Positions 1 to 7,219 of a DNA stretch of 64,000 nt are shown here, in pieces. The DNA lies in contig CAZKTA010000001.1 of assembly GCA_964555645.1 (NCBI GenBank), positions 186,001 to 250,000 on the forward strand, given 5' to 3'. A program made the translations under genes and the position numbers. Within the stretch, counting starts at the first letter, position 1. Every line of letters begins with the position of its first letter. A model generated the notes under the pieces. It searched no databases, was not told the DNA's origin, and worked only from the letters and a program-made list of their open reading frames with translations. The DNA comes from DTLC01 sp964555645. GTDB taxonomy: Bacteria > Verrucomicrobiota > Verrucomicrobiia > Limisphaerales > DTLC01.

Positions 1-2
1 CG

Positions 3-302
3 GTGCGTGGAGCAAGTTTTTTGGTTGAGCCGCGCATTGAGCGCGTGCGCAGCACCGCCTCAAAATTGATTGTGGACTTTGAAGATGGTCGTTCAGTTCA
101 CCTGCCCTTGGCGTGGTATCCGCGGCTCTTCGATGCCACGCAAGCCCAGCGGGGCGGTTGGGAGTTGACCGGCCCGGGCATTGGTGTGCATTGGCCGGAA
201 CTAGACGAGGACCTTAGGGCAGCCGGAATATTAGCTGACCGGCCGTCTATCGAATACATCAGGCAAACACAACGTGCTACCAAACGCAGCGCCACAGCAT
301 GA
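3..302 (+). CDS. DUF2442 domain protein, start uncertain at window edge
   Basis: About 99 residues matching the longer DUF2442 subtype: a short beta-rich N-terminus, then 'HLPLAWYPRL', 'GIGVHWPELDEDL' and 'AAGILADRPS', which is the usual order for the family. Function is unknown; family members often sit beside DUF4160 genes and toxin-antitoxin-like pairs. The first codon visible is GTG at base 3, so the true start may lie upstream of the window. Its TGA overlaps the ATG of nuoI (ATGA), so it is translationally coupled to a complex I gene with which it has no known link. It therefore looks like a passenger inserted upstream of nuoI, where nuoH would normally be expected. Confidence 0.8.
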   Translation: MRGASFLVEPRIERVRSTASKLIVDFEDGRSVHLPLAWYPRLFDATQAQRGGWELTGPGIGVHWPELDEDLRAAGILADRPSIEYIRQTQRATKRSATA

Positions 303-841
303 TCGTCGAACGCAAACCATTGAACCTTTTGGAGCGGCTTTACCTGCCGGCAATACTCGGTGGCTTCAAGGTCACCATCCGTCACTTCTTCAAGAAAAAA
401 GTGACGATGCAGTACCCCGAGGAAACTTGGTCGGTACCCGAGGGCTACCGCGGCGCGCCGTATCTGGTGCGGGATCAAGACGGCAACACCAAGTGCGTTT
501 CCTGCCAGCTTTGCGAATTCGTCTGCCCACCCAAGGCGATTAAGATCACGCCGCCCGGGCCGGATGGGCCTGTGCCCGACCGGCCGAACGCGGAGAAAAT
601 GCCGCTCGAATTCGAGATCAACATGCTCCGGTGCATTTACTGCGGACTGTGCCAGGAGGTGTGTCCTGAAGAAGCCATTTTTCTGCAAAAGGATTACCTG
701 TTTATCGGGGCCAGCCGCGCCGAGCTTATCCTTAACAAGGAGAAGTTACTTGCGCGCGGCGGCACACACGCCGGAGTTCAAAAATGGAAACTCAAACTCC
801 AAGAGGCGAAAGCGCAAGAAGACTTCCCAGTGATGGGCTAG
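299..841 (+). CDS. nuoI: NADH-quinone oxidoreductase subunit I
   Basis: 180 residues, the usual length for NuoI. Two ferredoxin-type motifs are intact: C66-x2-C69-x2-C72-x3-C76-P and C112-x2-C115-x2-C118-x3-C122-P, which in this family ligate the two [4Fe-4S] clusters N6a and N6b that carry electrons through the peripheral arm of complex I. The N-terminal amphipathic stretch (residues 8-32) fits attachment to the membrane arm. The start ATG overlaps the stop of the preceding DUF2442 gene. nuoJ follows after 139 bases that contain a 12-bp inverted repeat. Confidence 0.96.
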   Translation: MIVERKPLNLLERLYLPAILGGFKVTIRHFFKKKVTMQYPEETWSVPEGYRGAPYLVRDQDGNTKCVSCQLCEFVCPPKAIKITPPGPDGPVPDRPNAEKMPLEFEINMLRCIYCGLCQEVCPEEAIFLQKDYLFIGASRAELILNKEKLLARGGTHAGVQKWKLKLQEAKAQEDFPVMG

Positions 842-884
842 AGGCTTTGTAAATGGGGCAAAATCAACATAACGCCGTTAAGTT

Positions 885-949
885 GTTGACCCGTTGCACT
901 GTTAAAACGAGTGCCCAGGTACAACGTTCTTACGGTTCAACGGGTCAAC
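885..949. repeat. 12-bp perfect inverted repeat between nuoI and nuoJ
   Basis: GTTGACCCGTTG at 885-896 is the exact reverse complement of CAACGGGTCAAC at 938-949, with a 41-base spacer. The surrounding sequence is built from near-repeats of 'GGTTCAAC' and 'GTTAAAC'. No T-tract follows, so it does not look like an intrinsic terminator. A related but imperfect element lies between hicB and nuoL (2770-2824). Confidence 0.75.
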
Positions 950-980
950 GGTTCAAAGATTTAACTGGTGTCACCTAACC

Positions 981-1490
981 ATGTCACTGCCCGACATTTT
1001 GTTTTACGTATTTGCAGCGCTGACGTTGATTTTCGGCGCGTTTGTGGTTGCGAATCCGTTTAGTCGCAATCCTGTCACAAGTGCGATGTTTTTGGTCCTG
1101 ACGATCATTTCGATGGCAGGGCTGTTTGTGCTTTTGCATGCATTTTTCTTGGCGGCGGTGCAAATACTGGTTTATGCAGGGGCGGTTATGGTTTTGTTCC
1201 TGTTTGTAATCATGCTGCTTGATATCAAGGAAGAGGAACGTCAGAAGATTAAAGTGTTCAACCTCGTTGCCGGATTGGTCTCGGTGGGTGCGCTCGCTGG
1301 GATTGTTGTCAAATCTCTGCTCCAGACAATGCCCGGGAAAGGGTTACCTGCACCGGCGGTCGAAGGTGCAACGGTGCCGCTTGGCAAGCTGCTGTTCACG
1401 CACTATCTGTTGCCGTTTGAAGTTATTGCGCTTCTGCTTCTTGTGGCGATGATGGGCGTAATTTTGCTGAGTAAGAAAGATCTGAAATAG
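981..1490 (+). CDS. nuoJ: NADH-quinone oxidoreductase subunit J
   Basis: 169 residues, all-helical, with about five membrane segments, as in NuoJ of the complex I membrane arm. The central segment 'QILVYAGAVMVLFLFVIML' is the typical NuoJ TM3 region containing the pi-bulge, a part involved in coupling quinone reduction to proton transfer. ATG start at 981. The C-terminus 'GVILLSKKDLK' is family-like. The next complex I gene, nuoK, is displaced by 462 bases because a GxxExxY gene sits between them. Confidence 0.95.
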   Translation: MSLPDILFYVFAALTLIFGAFVVANPFSRNPVTSAMFLVLTIISMAGLFVLLHAFFLAAVQILVYAGAVMVLFLFVIMLLDIKEEERQKIKVFNLVAGLVSVGALAGIVVKSLLQTMPGKGLPAPAVEGATVPLGKLLFTHYLLPFEVIALLLLVAMMGVILLSKKDLK

Positions 1491-1523
1491 CCGCCAAAGA
1501 ACACAAAGAACTCAGAGGCAAGC
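1491..1523 (+). repeat. 'caaagaacacaaag' repeat preceding the GxxExxY gene
   Basis: The spacer between the nuoJ stop and the GxxExxY start reads as short A/G-rich near-repeats (CCAAAGAACACAAAGAACTC). The bases around the far end of the GxxExxY gene (about 1925-1946, TTTGCCGTGTTTTGTGGCTA) read on the other strand as TAGCCACAAAACACGGCAAA, which resembles TAGCCGCCAAAGAACAC at 1488. The gene is thus flanked by an imperfect inverted repeat. Similar 'aCGcAAAG' units make up the nuoL-nuoM element at 4721. Confidence 0.5.
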
Positions 1524-1946
1524 ATGAGAACCATAAATGACTTGCGTGGCGTTGTTCGGCAAACCGCGCACGCGATTCGTGTTTACCACGGGAACTGTCA
1601 TTTGGAAAAAGTATATGAGAACGCATTGACGCACCGATTGCCCAAGGCGGGTATCACCGTACAACAGCAGCATCCAAAAAAGTTCTACGATGAGAATGAC
1701 ACGGAAATTGGTGAATACTTTGCGGGTTTGGTCGTGGGCGGACGTTTGATAGTGGAACTGAAGGCTGCAGAGGCGATCGCAGACGAACACGTCGCGCAGA
1801 TGCTCGGCTATCTCAAAGGTTCTCACGTTGAACACGGGTTGTTGGTCAACTTCGGTTCATACCGCTTTGAATTTCGCCAGTACGTGTTCAGTGGGGGAAA
1901 GACAACCGAAAAGCAGTTCTGGAAATTTGCCGTGTTTTGTGGCTAA
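1524..1946 (+). CDS. GxxExxY family protein
   Basis: 140 residues with the family layout: 'LRGVVRQTAHAIRVYHG', then 'HLEKVYENAL' in the place of the name-giving GxxExxY motif (G replaced, E and Y kept), 'VGGRLIVELKAAEAI' and 'QMLGYLKGSHVEHGLLVNF'. The D/E...ELK spacing resembles a PD-(D/E)xK nuclease core, but no activity is established for the family as far as I know. Members are often multicopy in environmental bacteria and behave like mobile passengers. It sits on the coding strand between nuoJ and nuoK, 6 bases before nuoK, and is likely transcribed with the operon. Confidence 0.85.
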   Translation: MRTINDLRGVVRQTAHAIRVYHGNCHLEKVYENALTHRLPKAGITVQQQHPKKFYDENDTEIGEYFAGLVVGGRLIVELKAAEAIADEHVAQMLGYLKGSHVEHGLLVNFGSYRFEFRQYVFSGGKTTEKQFWKFAVFCG

Positions 1947-1952
1947 AAAGCT

Positions 1953-2258
1953 ATGCAAGTCGGCCTTGAACATTATCTTGTAGTCAGCGCATTAGTGTTT
2001 GCGCTTGGATTGTTCGGCGTGCTTGCGCGGCGCAACTTGCTGGTGATGTTCATGTCGCTTGAGTTAATGCTCAACGCGGCAAATCTTGCGCTGGTTGCAT
2101 TTTCGCGGTTCACAGACAACCTGGGTGGGCAGGTGATGGTGTTTTTCGTGATAACCGTTGCGGCGGCCGAGGTGGCTGTTGGGCTGGCGCTAATAATCGC
2201 CCTGTACCGCAAACGCAAGTCAACACACGTCGAAGACCTGACCCTGATGAAGCTTTGA
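1953..2258 (+). CDS. nuoK: NADH-quinone oxidoreductase subunit K
   Basis: 101 residues, exactly the usual NuoK size, with three membrane helices. 'RRNLLVMFMSLELMLNAANL' carries the conserved glutamate of TM2 (MSLELMLN), and a second conserved glutamate lies in TM3 ('AAAEVAVGLALI'); both belong to the hydrophilic axis of the complex I membrane arm. ATG start at 1953, 6 bases after the GxxExxY stop. It is followed by an opposite-strand hicBA pair instead of nuoL directly. Confidence 0.96.
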   Translation: MQVGLEHYLVVSALVFALGLFGVLARRNLLVMFMSLELMLNAANLALVAFSRFTDNLGGQVMVFFVITVAAAEVAVGLALIIALYRKRKSTHVEDLTLMKL

Positions 2259-2275
2259 TAATGCCTGTGAGCTTA

Positions 2276-2470
2276 TCAAACAATGTTTGTGTCCCTGGCG
2301 ATACGCGCGGCCAAGCCGGGTTTCAGTTCTTTGTTCCCGTGGGCCGGCGCAGTGATAATATTCGGTTCGCCCGGCTTCACGAAGATATGGTGACTGCCCC
2401 GGATACGTTTCAAAACTCAGCCATGCTGTTGGAGCAACCGGCACATTTGCTTGCCGGTGATTGGCTTCAT
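2276..2470 (-). pseudogene. hicA: hicA toxin gene broken by an in-frame TGA
   Basis: Reading the minus strand from ATG at 2470 gives the start of a HicA/YcfA mRNA-interferase: 'MKPITGKQMCRLLQQHG', then TGA (2419-2417), then 'VLKRIRGSHHIFVKPGEP' and 'APAHGNKELKPGL' up to a normal TGA at 2276. HicA proteins usually have Trp where the TGA stands (HGW-x-LxRxRGSHH), so a single TGG-to-TGA change explains it. The catalytic-type histidine in GSHH is still encoded but lies after the stop. The ATG overlaps the hicB stop (ATGA). All neighbouring genes use TGA as a stop, so recoding is unlikely. Likely an inactivated toxin. Confidence 0.85.
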
Positions 2471-2673
2471 AAAATCAGCTCGGCTATTTCAACGTCGGAC
2501 TGTGGCTGGCGGCCTTTTTCACGCACGACCTCAAGGTAACCCAATGCAGCTTCGCGCAGATTTTCCATCAGTTCCTCGACAGTTTCGCCCTGCGAATAGC
2601 AGCTGGGCAACGCAGGTATCTCACCCCAATAACCACCGCCAGGCTCAGGATGAACTACCACCTTCAATTTCAT
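2467..2673 (-). CDS. hicB: HicB-family antitoxin
   Basis: 68 residues with the HicB fold signature: 'KLKVVVHPEPGGGYWGEIPA', 'PSCYSQGETVEELMENLREA' and 'LGYLEVV', a partly degenerate RNase H-like domain that in known pairs binds and neutralises HicA. No separate DNA-binding domain is visible after residue 60, so it is the short type. ATG at 2673. It lies on the opposite strand to the nuo genes, between nuoK and nuoL, with hicA immediately downstream; hicA is broken, so this antitoxin may have no active partner at this locus. Confidence 0.9.
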   Translation of the reverse strand: MKLKVVVHPEPGGGYWGEIPALPSCYSQGETVEELMENLREAALGYLEVVREKGRQPQSDVEIAELIL

Positions 2674-2769
2674 GACGCTACTTTACACACATAGTTGCTG
2701 CAATGCAACCGGCTGGAACCGACGGTTGGAGAAGACTACTATCCCAACAAACAAACATGAACATGTTCA

Positions 2770-2824
2770 ATCGTTAAACCGTCGCACCGTTCGACCGTGT
2801 ATGCCTGTTAAACGGTTTTGCGAT
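2770..2824. repeat. Imperfect inverted repeat upstream of nuoL
   Basis: ATCGTTAAACCGT at 2770-2782 pairs with the reverse complement of ACGGTTTTGCGAT at 2812-2824 (11 of 13 positions). The region is made of 'GTTAAACcg' and 'GTTCaacCG' units like the element between nuoI and nuoJ. It lies just before the nuoL start at 2847. Confidence 0.5.
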
Positions 2825-2846
2825 TCAACGAGTCAATGGCAGCGCA

Positions 2847-4712
2847 ATGACACTTGAACTGCTAACCTTGCTAATTCTTCTTTTGCCGCTTGCAGCGGCG
2901 GGCGCAATCACGCTGTTCACGCAACGCAGTAAACCGCTCAGTGCCGCATTGTCGGTTGGGGCAGTCCTGACCAGCTTTGCGCTCTCGGTGGCGCTGGTCG
3001 CGACACAAGGCTGGGTCGCGTTTGAATCCGGATTAACTTGGCTGGAAATCGGCCCGCTCCAGGTCGAGTTCGGGTTCAAGCTCGATCCGCTCAGTCTGCT
3101 AATGATGCTGGTCGTGACCGGCGTTGGTGGCGCCATTCATGTGTATTCGCTGGGTTACATGCGGGGTGACGCGGGCTGGTCACGATACTTCACTTGCTTG
3201 AGCCTGTTCACTTTCTCGATGCTTGGCATAGTGCTGGCAAACAATTTCGTGTTGATGTTCGTTTTCTGGGAGCTTGTGGGTGTGTCAAGCTACCTGCTCA
3301 TCGGGTTCTGGTTCGAGCGACCAAGCGCGGCCGACGCAGCCAAAAAGGCTTTTTTGACAAACCGGCTCGGCGATTTCGGGTTCATTTTGGGCATTTTAAT
3401 TGTCTGGACCACGCTCGGCTCGATCAACTTTAGCGCACTCAAAGAAACAATTGTCGCCAACCCAAATGCACTCGGCGGCATTGCAACCGTAGCAGGGTTA
3501 TTGATCTTTTGCGGTGCGGTTGGTAAGAGTGCTCAATTTCCGCTGCACGTGTGGTTGCCAGACGCGATGGAAGGCCCAACGCCCGTCAGCGCACTCATCC
3601 ACGCCGCGACAATGGTGGCCGCAGGTGTATACATGCTATGCCGTGTATTTTTCATCTTCACACCTGAGGCTTTTACTGTCATTGCGTGGGTGGGCGGGTT
3701 TACTGCGTTGCTCGCAGCGCTAATTGCTGTCCAACAAAACGATATCAAACGTATCCTTGCTTACTCGACAATTTCGCAGCTCGCTTACATGATAATGGCG
3801 GTTGGGTTGGGCGGGCCTGCTCCTGCTATCTTTCATTTGGCGACACACGCGTTTTTCAAGGCGCTGCTGTTCCTTGGCGCTGGCTCAGTCATCATCGCGC
3901 TGCATCACGAGCAAGACATTTGGAAAATGGGCGGGCTGCGCAAAAAGCTGCCCGTGACATTCTGGACGTTCATGATCGGCACGCTCGCAATAGCCGGCGT
4001 ACCGCCGTTTAGCGGGTTTTACAGTAAGGACAGCATCCTCGCGCAAGCAGCTCATCAGCATAACTGGCCGTTGTTTGTGCTAGGTGCGATTGTTGCTGCG
4101 CTTACGACATTCTACATGTTCAGATTGGCGTTGGTTGTGTTCTTTGGCTCGGGACGGTCTGAGAACGCAACTCACGCCCACGAATCACCCCATGTCATGA
4201 CGTGGCCGTTGCTGGTACTGGCCCTATTCAGCGCCATAGGCGGCTTGATCGGGATTGATGTCGTCCTTGCTCGGCAATTTGCATCTGGCGAGCAAGTGGC
4301 ACTGACCTTGGGCCAAAGGTTAACCGAGCCATTTGTGCACGCGCCGCTGGCAGCGGGTTGCAGCGTGCTGGCGTTGGTGGTCGGTTTTGGAGTCGCTTAT
4401 GCGCTTTATGCCAGGGCTGACAAAGACACGTTGCCCGACAAACTCGGCGCAGTTGCAGCTTGGATGCGCAACAAGTTTTATTTTGATGAGCTTTACAAAG
4501 CCACGTTCATCCGGCTGCACGATTTCATTGCTGCAGTGGCCGACTGGATTGACCGCTGGGTTTTAGAGGGCTTTTGCATCGGGCTAGCGCGGGGCGGTAC
4601 AGATTTCACCGGGCGCGCGTTGCGCTTGTTGCAGACGGGTAACCTTCAAACTTACGCACTATTGTTTGTGTTGGGCTTGGCCGTTGTGCTGTGGCTCGTG
4701 CTTGGGAAATGA
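2847..4712 (+). CDS. nuoL: NADH-quinone oxidoreductase subunit L
   Basis: 621 residues, typical for NuoL, the distal proton-pumping antiporter-like subunit. Conserved segments are present: 'FVFWELVGVSSYLLIGFW' (TM5 Glu), 'FLTNRLGDFGF', 'VGKSAQFPLHVWLPDAMEGP' (TM7 Lys), 'SALIHAATMVAAGVY' (TM8 His), 'ILAYSTISQLAYM' and 'PFSGFYSKD'. The last 100 residues include an amphipathic stretch and a final membrane segment, consistent with the long lateral helix. ATG at 2847. The nuoK-nuoL gap holds hicBA and a small repeat. Confidence 0.97.
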   Translation: MTLELLTLLILLLPLAAAGAITLFTQRSKPLSAALSVGAVLTSFALSVALVATQGWVAFESGLTWLEIGPLQVEFGFKLDPLSLLMMLVVTGVGGAIHVYSLGYMRGDAGWSRYFTCLSLFTFSMLGIVLANNFVLMFVFWELVGVSSYLLIGFWFERPSAADAAKKAFLTNRLGDFGFILGILIVWTTLGSINFSALKETIVANPNALGGIATVAGLLIFCGAVGKSAQFPLHVWLPDAMEGPTPVSALIHAATMVAAGVYMLCRVFFIFTPEAFTVIAWVGGFTALLAALIAVQQNDIKRILAYSTISQLAYMIMAVGLGGPAPAIFHLATHAFFKALLFLGAGSVIIALHHEQDIWKMGGLRKKLPVTFWTFMIGTLAIAGVPPFSGFYSKDSILAQAAHQHNWPLFVLGAIVAALTTFYMFRLALVVFFGSGRSENATHAHESPHVMTWPLLVLALFSAIGGLIGIDVVLARQFASGEQVALTLGQRLTEPFVHAPLAAGCSVLALVVGFGVAYALYARADKDTLPDKLGAVAAWMRNKFYFDELYKATFIRLHDFIAAVADWIDRWVLEGFCIGLARGGTDFTGRALRLLQTGNLQTYALLFVLGLAVVLWLVLGK

Positions 4713-4720
4713 CATGAGAA

Positions 4721-4811
4721 TTCAACGTAAAGACGTAAAGACGCAAAGGGGACAGCTACAGAAAAGTATATTCCCCATGCGCCTTTGCGCCTTAGCGACT
4801 TCGCGTTAAGA
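4721..4811. repeat. Inverted-repeat element of 'acGcAAAG' units between nuoL and nuoM
   Basis: The left arm (4724-4749) is three tandem units, ACGTAAAG-ACGTAAAG-ACGCAAAG. The right arm (4780-4809), read on the minus strand, is AACGCGAAGTCGCTAAGGCGCAAAGGCGC, which matches the left arm imperfectly over about 26 bases. The arms are separated by about 30 bases. No protein-coding content. It fills nearly all of the nuoL-nuoM spacer and creates a spurious in-frame ATG (4785) upstream of the real nuoM start. Confidence 0.75.
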
Positions 4812-4814
4812 ACG

Positions 4815-6392
4815 ATGACAACTCTGGTACTCATCTTCCTTTTGCCGCTGCTGGCTGCCATTGCGTTGATGTTTGTGCCGCGGAATTTCAAGGTGGCGAT
4901 CCGCGGTGTGGCTCTGCTTACAACGTTCGCCACAATGCTACTTGCGGTGCGGATGTTCTGGTTATTTGGCGACACCGCGCCAGATGAAACCGGTTACAGG
5001 TTTGTCAGCACCATACCGTGGTTGGGCGCAGAATCGCTCGGTATTGCCTGCAAGCTTGGTGTGGACGGGTTAAACGCCGGGCTTGTTTTGATGGGGGCAA
5101 TTGTTGCGTTTGCTGCAGTGTGCTGTGCATACGAGATCAGGGAACGCGAAAAAGAGTTTTACATCCTGCTGCTGGTGATGGCGGGCGGGATTTTGGGTGC
5201 GTTCATGTCGCTGGACCTGTTCTTCTTCTATTTCTTGCACGAGCTTGCGCTGATACCGACGTTCATCATGATTGGCGTGTGGGGACGCGGCGAGCGGAAG
5301 AACTACGCCACGTTCCAGATCACGCTTTACCTGAGCATCGGCGCGTTACTGGTGCTGATCGGCCTCATTTCGCTTTACTTGCAATTGCCGGCGGGCATGC
5401 GCACGTTCGACATCCCGACGCTGACGAAGTATTTCGCCGAAAACAGCATGGGCACGAACGCACAGAACTTCATCTTCCCACTGCTGCTGTTCGGATTTGG
5501 GATTCTGGTGTCACTCTGGCCGTTTCACTCTTGGGCACCGCTCGGGTACGCCTCTGCGCCGAGTCCAACTGCGATGTTGCATGCGGGCGTGCTCAAGAAG
5601 TTCGGCCTTTACGGTTTGATCCGGGTTGCGTTGCCGCTGATGCCGGAGGGCGCGCAAAATTGGATGCAAATCCTCGCCTGGCTTTGCCTCGGCAACATTC
5701 TTTACGTCGGCTGGGTGGCAATGCGGCAAAATAACTTGAACTTGCTCATTAGCAATTCAAGTGTGGCACACATGGGGATGATTTTTCTAGGCATTGCTAC
5801 GCTAAACATCATTGGCGTCACTGGTGCGGTGGTGATCATGGTGGCACACGGATTTTTAGCTGCGCTGTTCTTTGGCCTGAACGGTTACATTTATCAGCAA
5901 ACCGGCACGGTCGAGATGGGCGAGTTAGGCGGCTTGGCTAAGAAGCTCCGGTTCATCGGTGTGGCACTGACAATGGCAGCGCTGGCAGGCTGTGGGTTGC
6001 CCGGCTTTGCGAATTTCATAGGTGAATTCACCGTGTTCTTTGGGGCGTGGAAACAGCCGGCATTGCGAGTTGTCACGGTTCTGGCTGCCTGGGGCGCATT
6101 GATCATCGGCGCGGTTTATATGCTGCGGATGGTGCGGGCGGTCATGCACGGCCCGCTGCCGGACAAATGGTCGGGGCTGGTTGACGCGAACGCGTGGCGC
6201 AAACTGCCGCATATACTATTGTTGGCCTGTCTGATCATGTTTGGATTTTTCCCCCGCATGCTGACGGACAAGATCAGTCCGGTGACGGAGCAAATAGTTA
6301 GGACAGTAGCCGGAAAGTCCGGCCATGACGTAGCTCAACAAGCAAAACAAAGTCAGAGCCTACTCACTTTGGTTCCTTTGGCATTGGAATGA
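4815..6392 (+). CDS. nuoM: NADH-quinone oxidoreductase subunit M
   Basis: 525 residues from ATG 4815 (MTTLVLIFLLPLLAA). An ATG 30 bases earlier lies inside the repeat element and is rejected. Antiporter-like complex I subunit with about 14 membrane segments; family positions include 'FFFYFLHELALIPTFIMIGV' (TM5 Glu), 'SLWPFHSWAPLGY' (TM7 region), 'PTAMLHAGVLKKFGLYG' (TM8) and 'ISNSSVAHMGMI'. The loop after TM7 is slightly unusual (HSWAPLGYASAPSP instead of the common HTWLPDAHxEAP). The stop overlaps ATG 6389, which opens a truncated copy of the nuoN start. Confidence 0.96.
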   Translation: MTTLVLIFLLPLLAAIALMFVPRNFKVAIRGVALLTTFATMLLAVRMFWLFGDTAPDETGYRFVSTIPWLGAESLGIACKLGVDGLNAGLVLMGAIVAFAAVCCAYEIREREKEFYILLLVMAGGILGAFMSLDLFFFYFLHELALIPTFIMIGVWGRGERKNYATFQITLYLSIGALLVLIGLISLYLQLPAGMRTFDIPTLTKYFAENSMGTNAQNFIFPLLLFGFGILVSLWPFHSWAPLGYASAPSPTAMLHAGVLKKFGLYGLIRVALPLMPEGAQNWMQILAWLCLGNILYVGWVAMRQNNLNLLISNSSVAHMGMIFLGIATLNIIGVTGAVVIMVAHGFLAALFFGLNGYIYQQTGTVEMGELGGLAKKLRFIGVALTMAALAGCGLPGFANFIGEFTVFFGAWKQPALRVVTVLAAWGALIIGAVYMLRMVRAVMHGPLPDKWSGLVDANAWRKLPHILLLACLIMFGFFPRMLTDKISPVTEQIVRTVAGKSGHDVAQQAKQSQSLLTLVPLALE

Positions 6393-6475
6393 ACCTATCG
6401 CTGATCAGCTTGGAAGTGGTGGTGGTGGAACTCAGGGTAGTGCTGCTTTTAGCGGATTATAGCCTCAGCTTGTGA
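6389..6475 (+). pseudogene. Truncated duplicate of the nuoN 5' end
   Basis: ATG at 6389 overlaps the nuoM stop (ATGA), exactly where nuoN would be expected. The 28-residue product begins 'MNLSLISLEVVVVEL' and continues 'RVVLLLAD', matching the start of the intact NuoN at 11170 ('MNLPLVSLEVAVVAL', 'GLVLLLAE') at nearly every position; the two DNA stretches are similar over about 70 bases (6389-6459 against 11170-11240). After that the sequence diverges and stops at 6473-6475. It is a remnant left at the original nuoM-nuoN junction. Confidence 0.85.
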
Positions 6476-6570
6476 ACAGACAGATGACCCTCAACCCCAG
6501 TGTGCACTTGGTTGAAACAAAGACTCTGGACCCGGTGGCCGGTTCATTCTTGTTTTGGCAGTGCGGTTGT

Positions 6571-7219
6571 TTATCCGGCTGCGCTTGGCTCTTTCCGGTC
6601 GGTAACCGGTAGCAGTGTAATTGGCACATCAATTGGTGGGGGTTATTCCAGAACTCCTTGTGGTCAAAATACAGCGATTTTAATTCGCGTTTATCAGCGT
6701 CAACTTCTGCCTCCACTTTTGAAATCAAATCGTCGCTGGGATCATCTTCACAGCACCACCAAATGCTGCAGCGCGGGATGTTGGTATAATAGGATTTGAT
6801 CACTCTTGGCGCGAAATCCATGCGCGTCAGGTTGGTCGGATAGCCGAGCTTTTTCAGTGTGTCCCGCGCCATTTGGACAGCTTCGCTTCTCGACATCCTT
6901 GGCTCACCGAAATACTCCGGTATGCGGTCAAGGTCTTGGATTCCGAAGAAATGAGGCCCTTGAATGGTATCAACGTAGCCGCGACTGAATACAAAAGTCC
7001 AACCGCTTTTGAGCCATATGCCAGCCGAAAGTTTTCGTTGCGGGGCAACGCTACAATATGCTACCTGTTCCACGGTGACGGTCGTGGAACAGGCAAGTCC
7101 AGCTTTTCAACCGCATTGCTGACGTAAGGCAACACTGCCACCAATACGGCGTTGGAGTATTCGGCCGTGGCGCGGACCCATTCGAAAGCATCAAATCGTT
7201 GTCCAAGTTCAAGGATCAT
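6571..7219 (-). pseudogene. Decayed, frameshifted copy of the PepSY-like partner gene (B')
   Basis: From ATG 7219 (overlapping the stop of the upstream truncated copy A') the protein follows the partner gene at 7647-8966: 'MILELGQRFDAF', 'SNAVLVAVLPYVSNAVEKLDLP'. One base is missing near 7078-7081 and the match continues in another frame ('VTVEQVAY', 'GWTFVFSRGYVD', 'EAVQMARDTLKKLGYPTNL', 'ELKSLYFDHKEFW'); a second missing base near 6655 shifts it again to 'PPPIDVPI', ending at TAA 6571. It keeps only one of the two repeats of the parent: the join 'MARDTLKKLG'+'YPTNL' combines the first half of repeat 1 with the second half of repeat 2. Confidence 0.8.

Noticed and set aside
2417..2419. TGA in hicA as a recoded Trp codon
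   Set aside because: TGA is used as the normal stop of many intact genes here (nuoM, caspase-like gene, hicB), so the genetic code is standard.
2255..2539. 94-codon plus-strand frame after nuoK
   Set aside because: Opposite strand to the recognisable HicA/HicB coding sequence.
4785..4814. Upstream ATG for nuoM giving ten more residues
   Set aside because: It lies within the right arm of the inverted-repeat element; the extra residues are not membrane-like and NuoM normally starts at the hydrophobic segment encoded from 4815.
5018..5734. 238-codon open frame on the plus strand within nuoM
   Set aside because: It overlaps nuoM completely in another frame and has no family resemblance; high-GC shadow.
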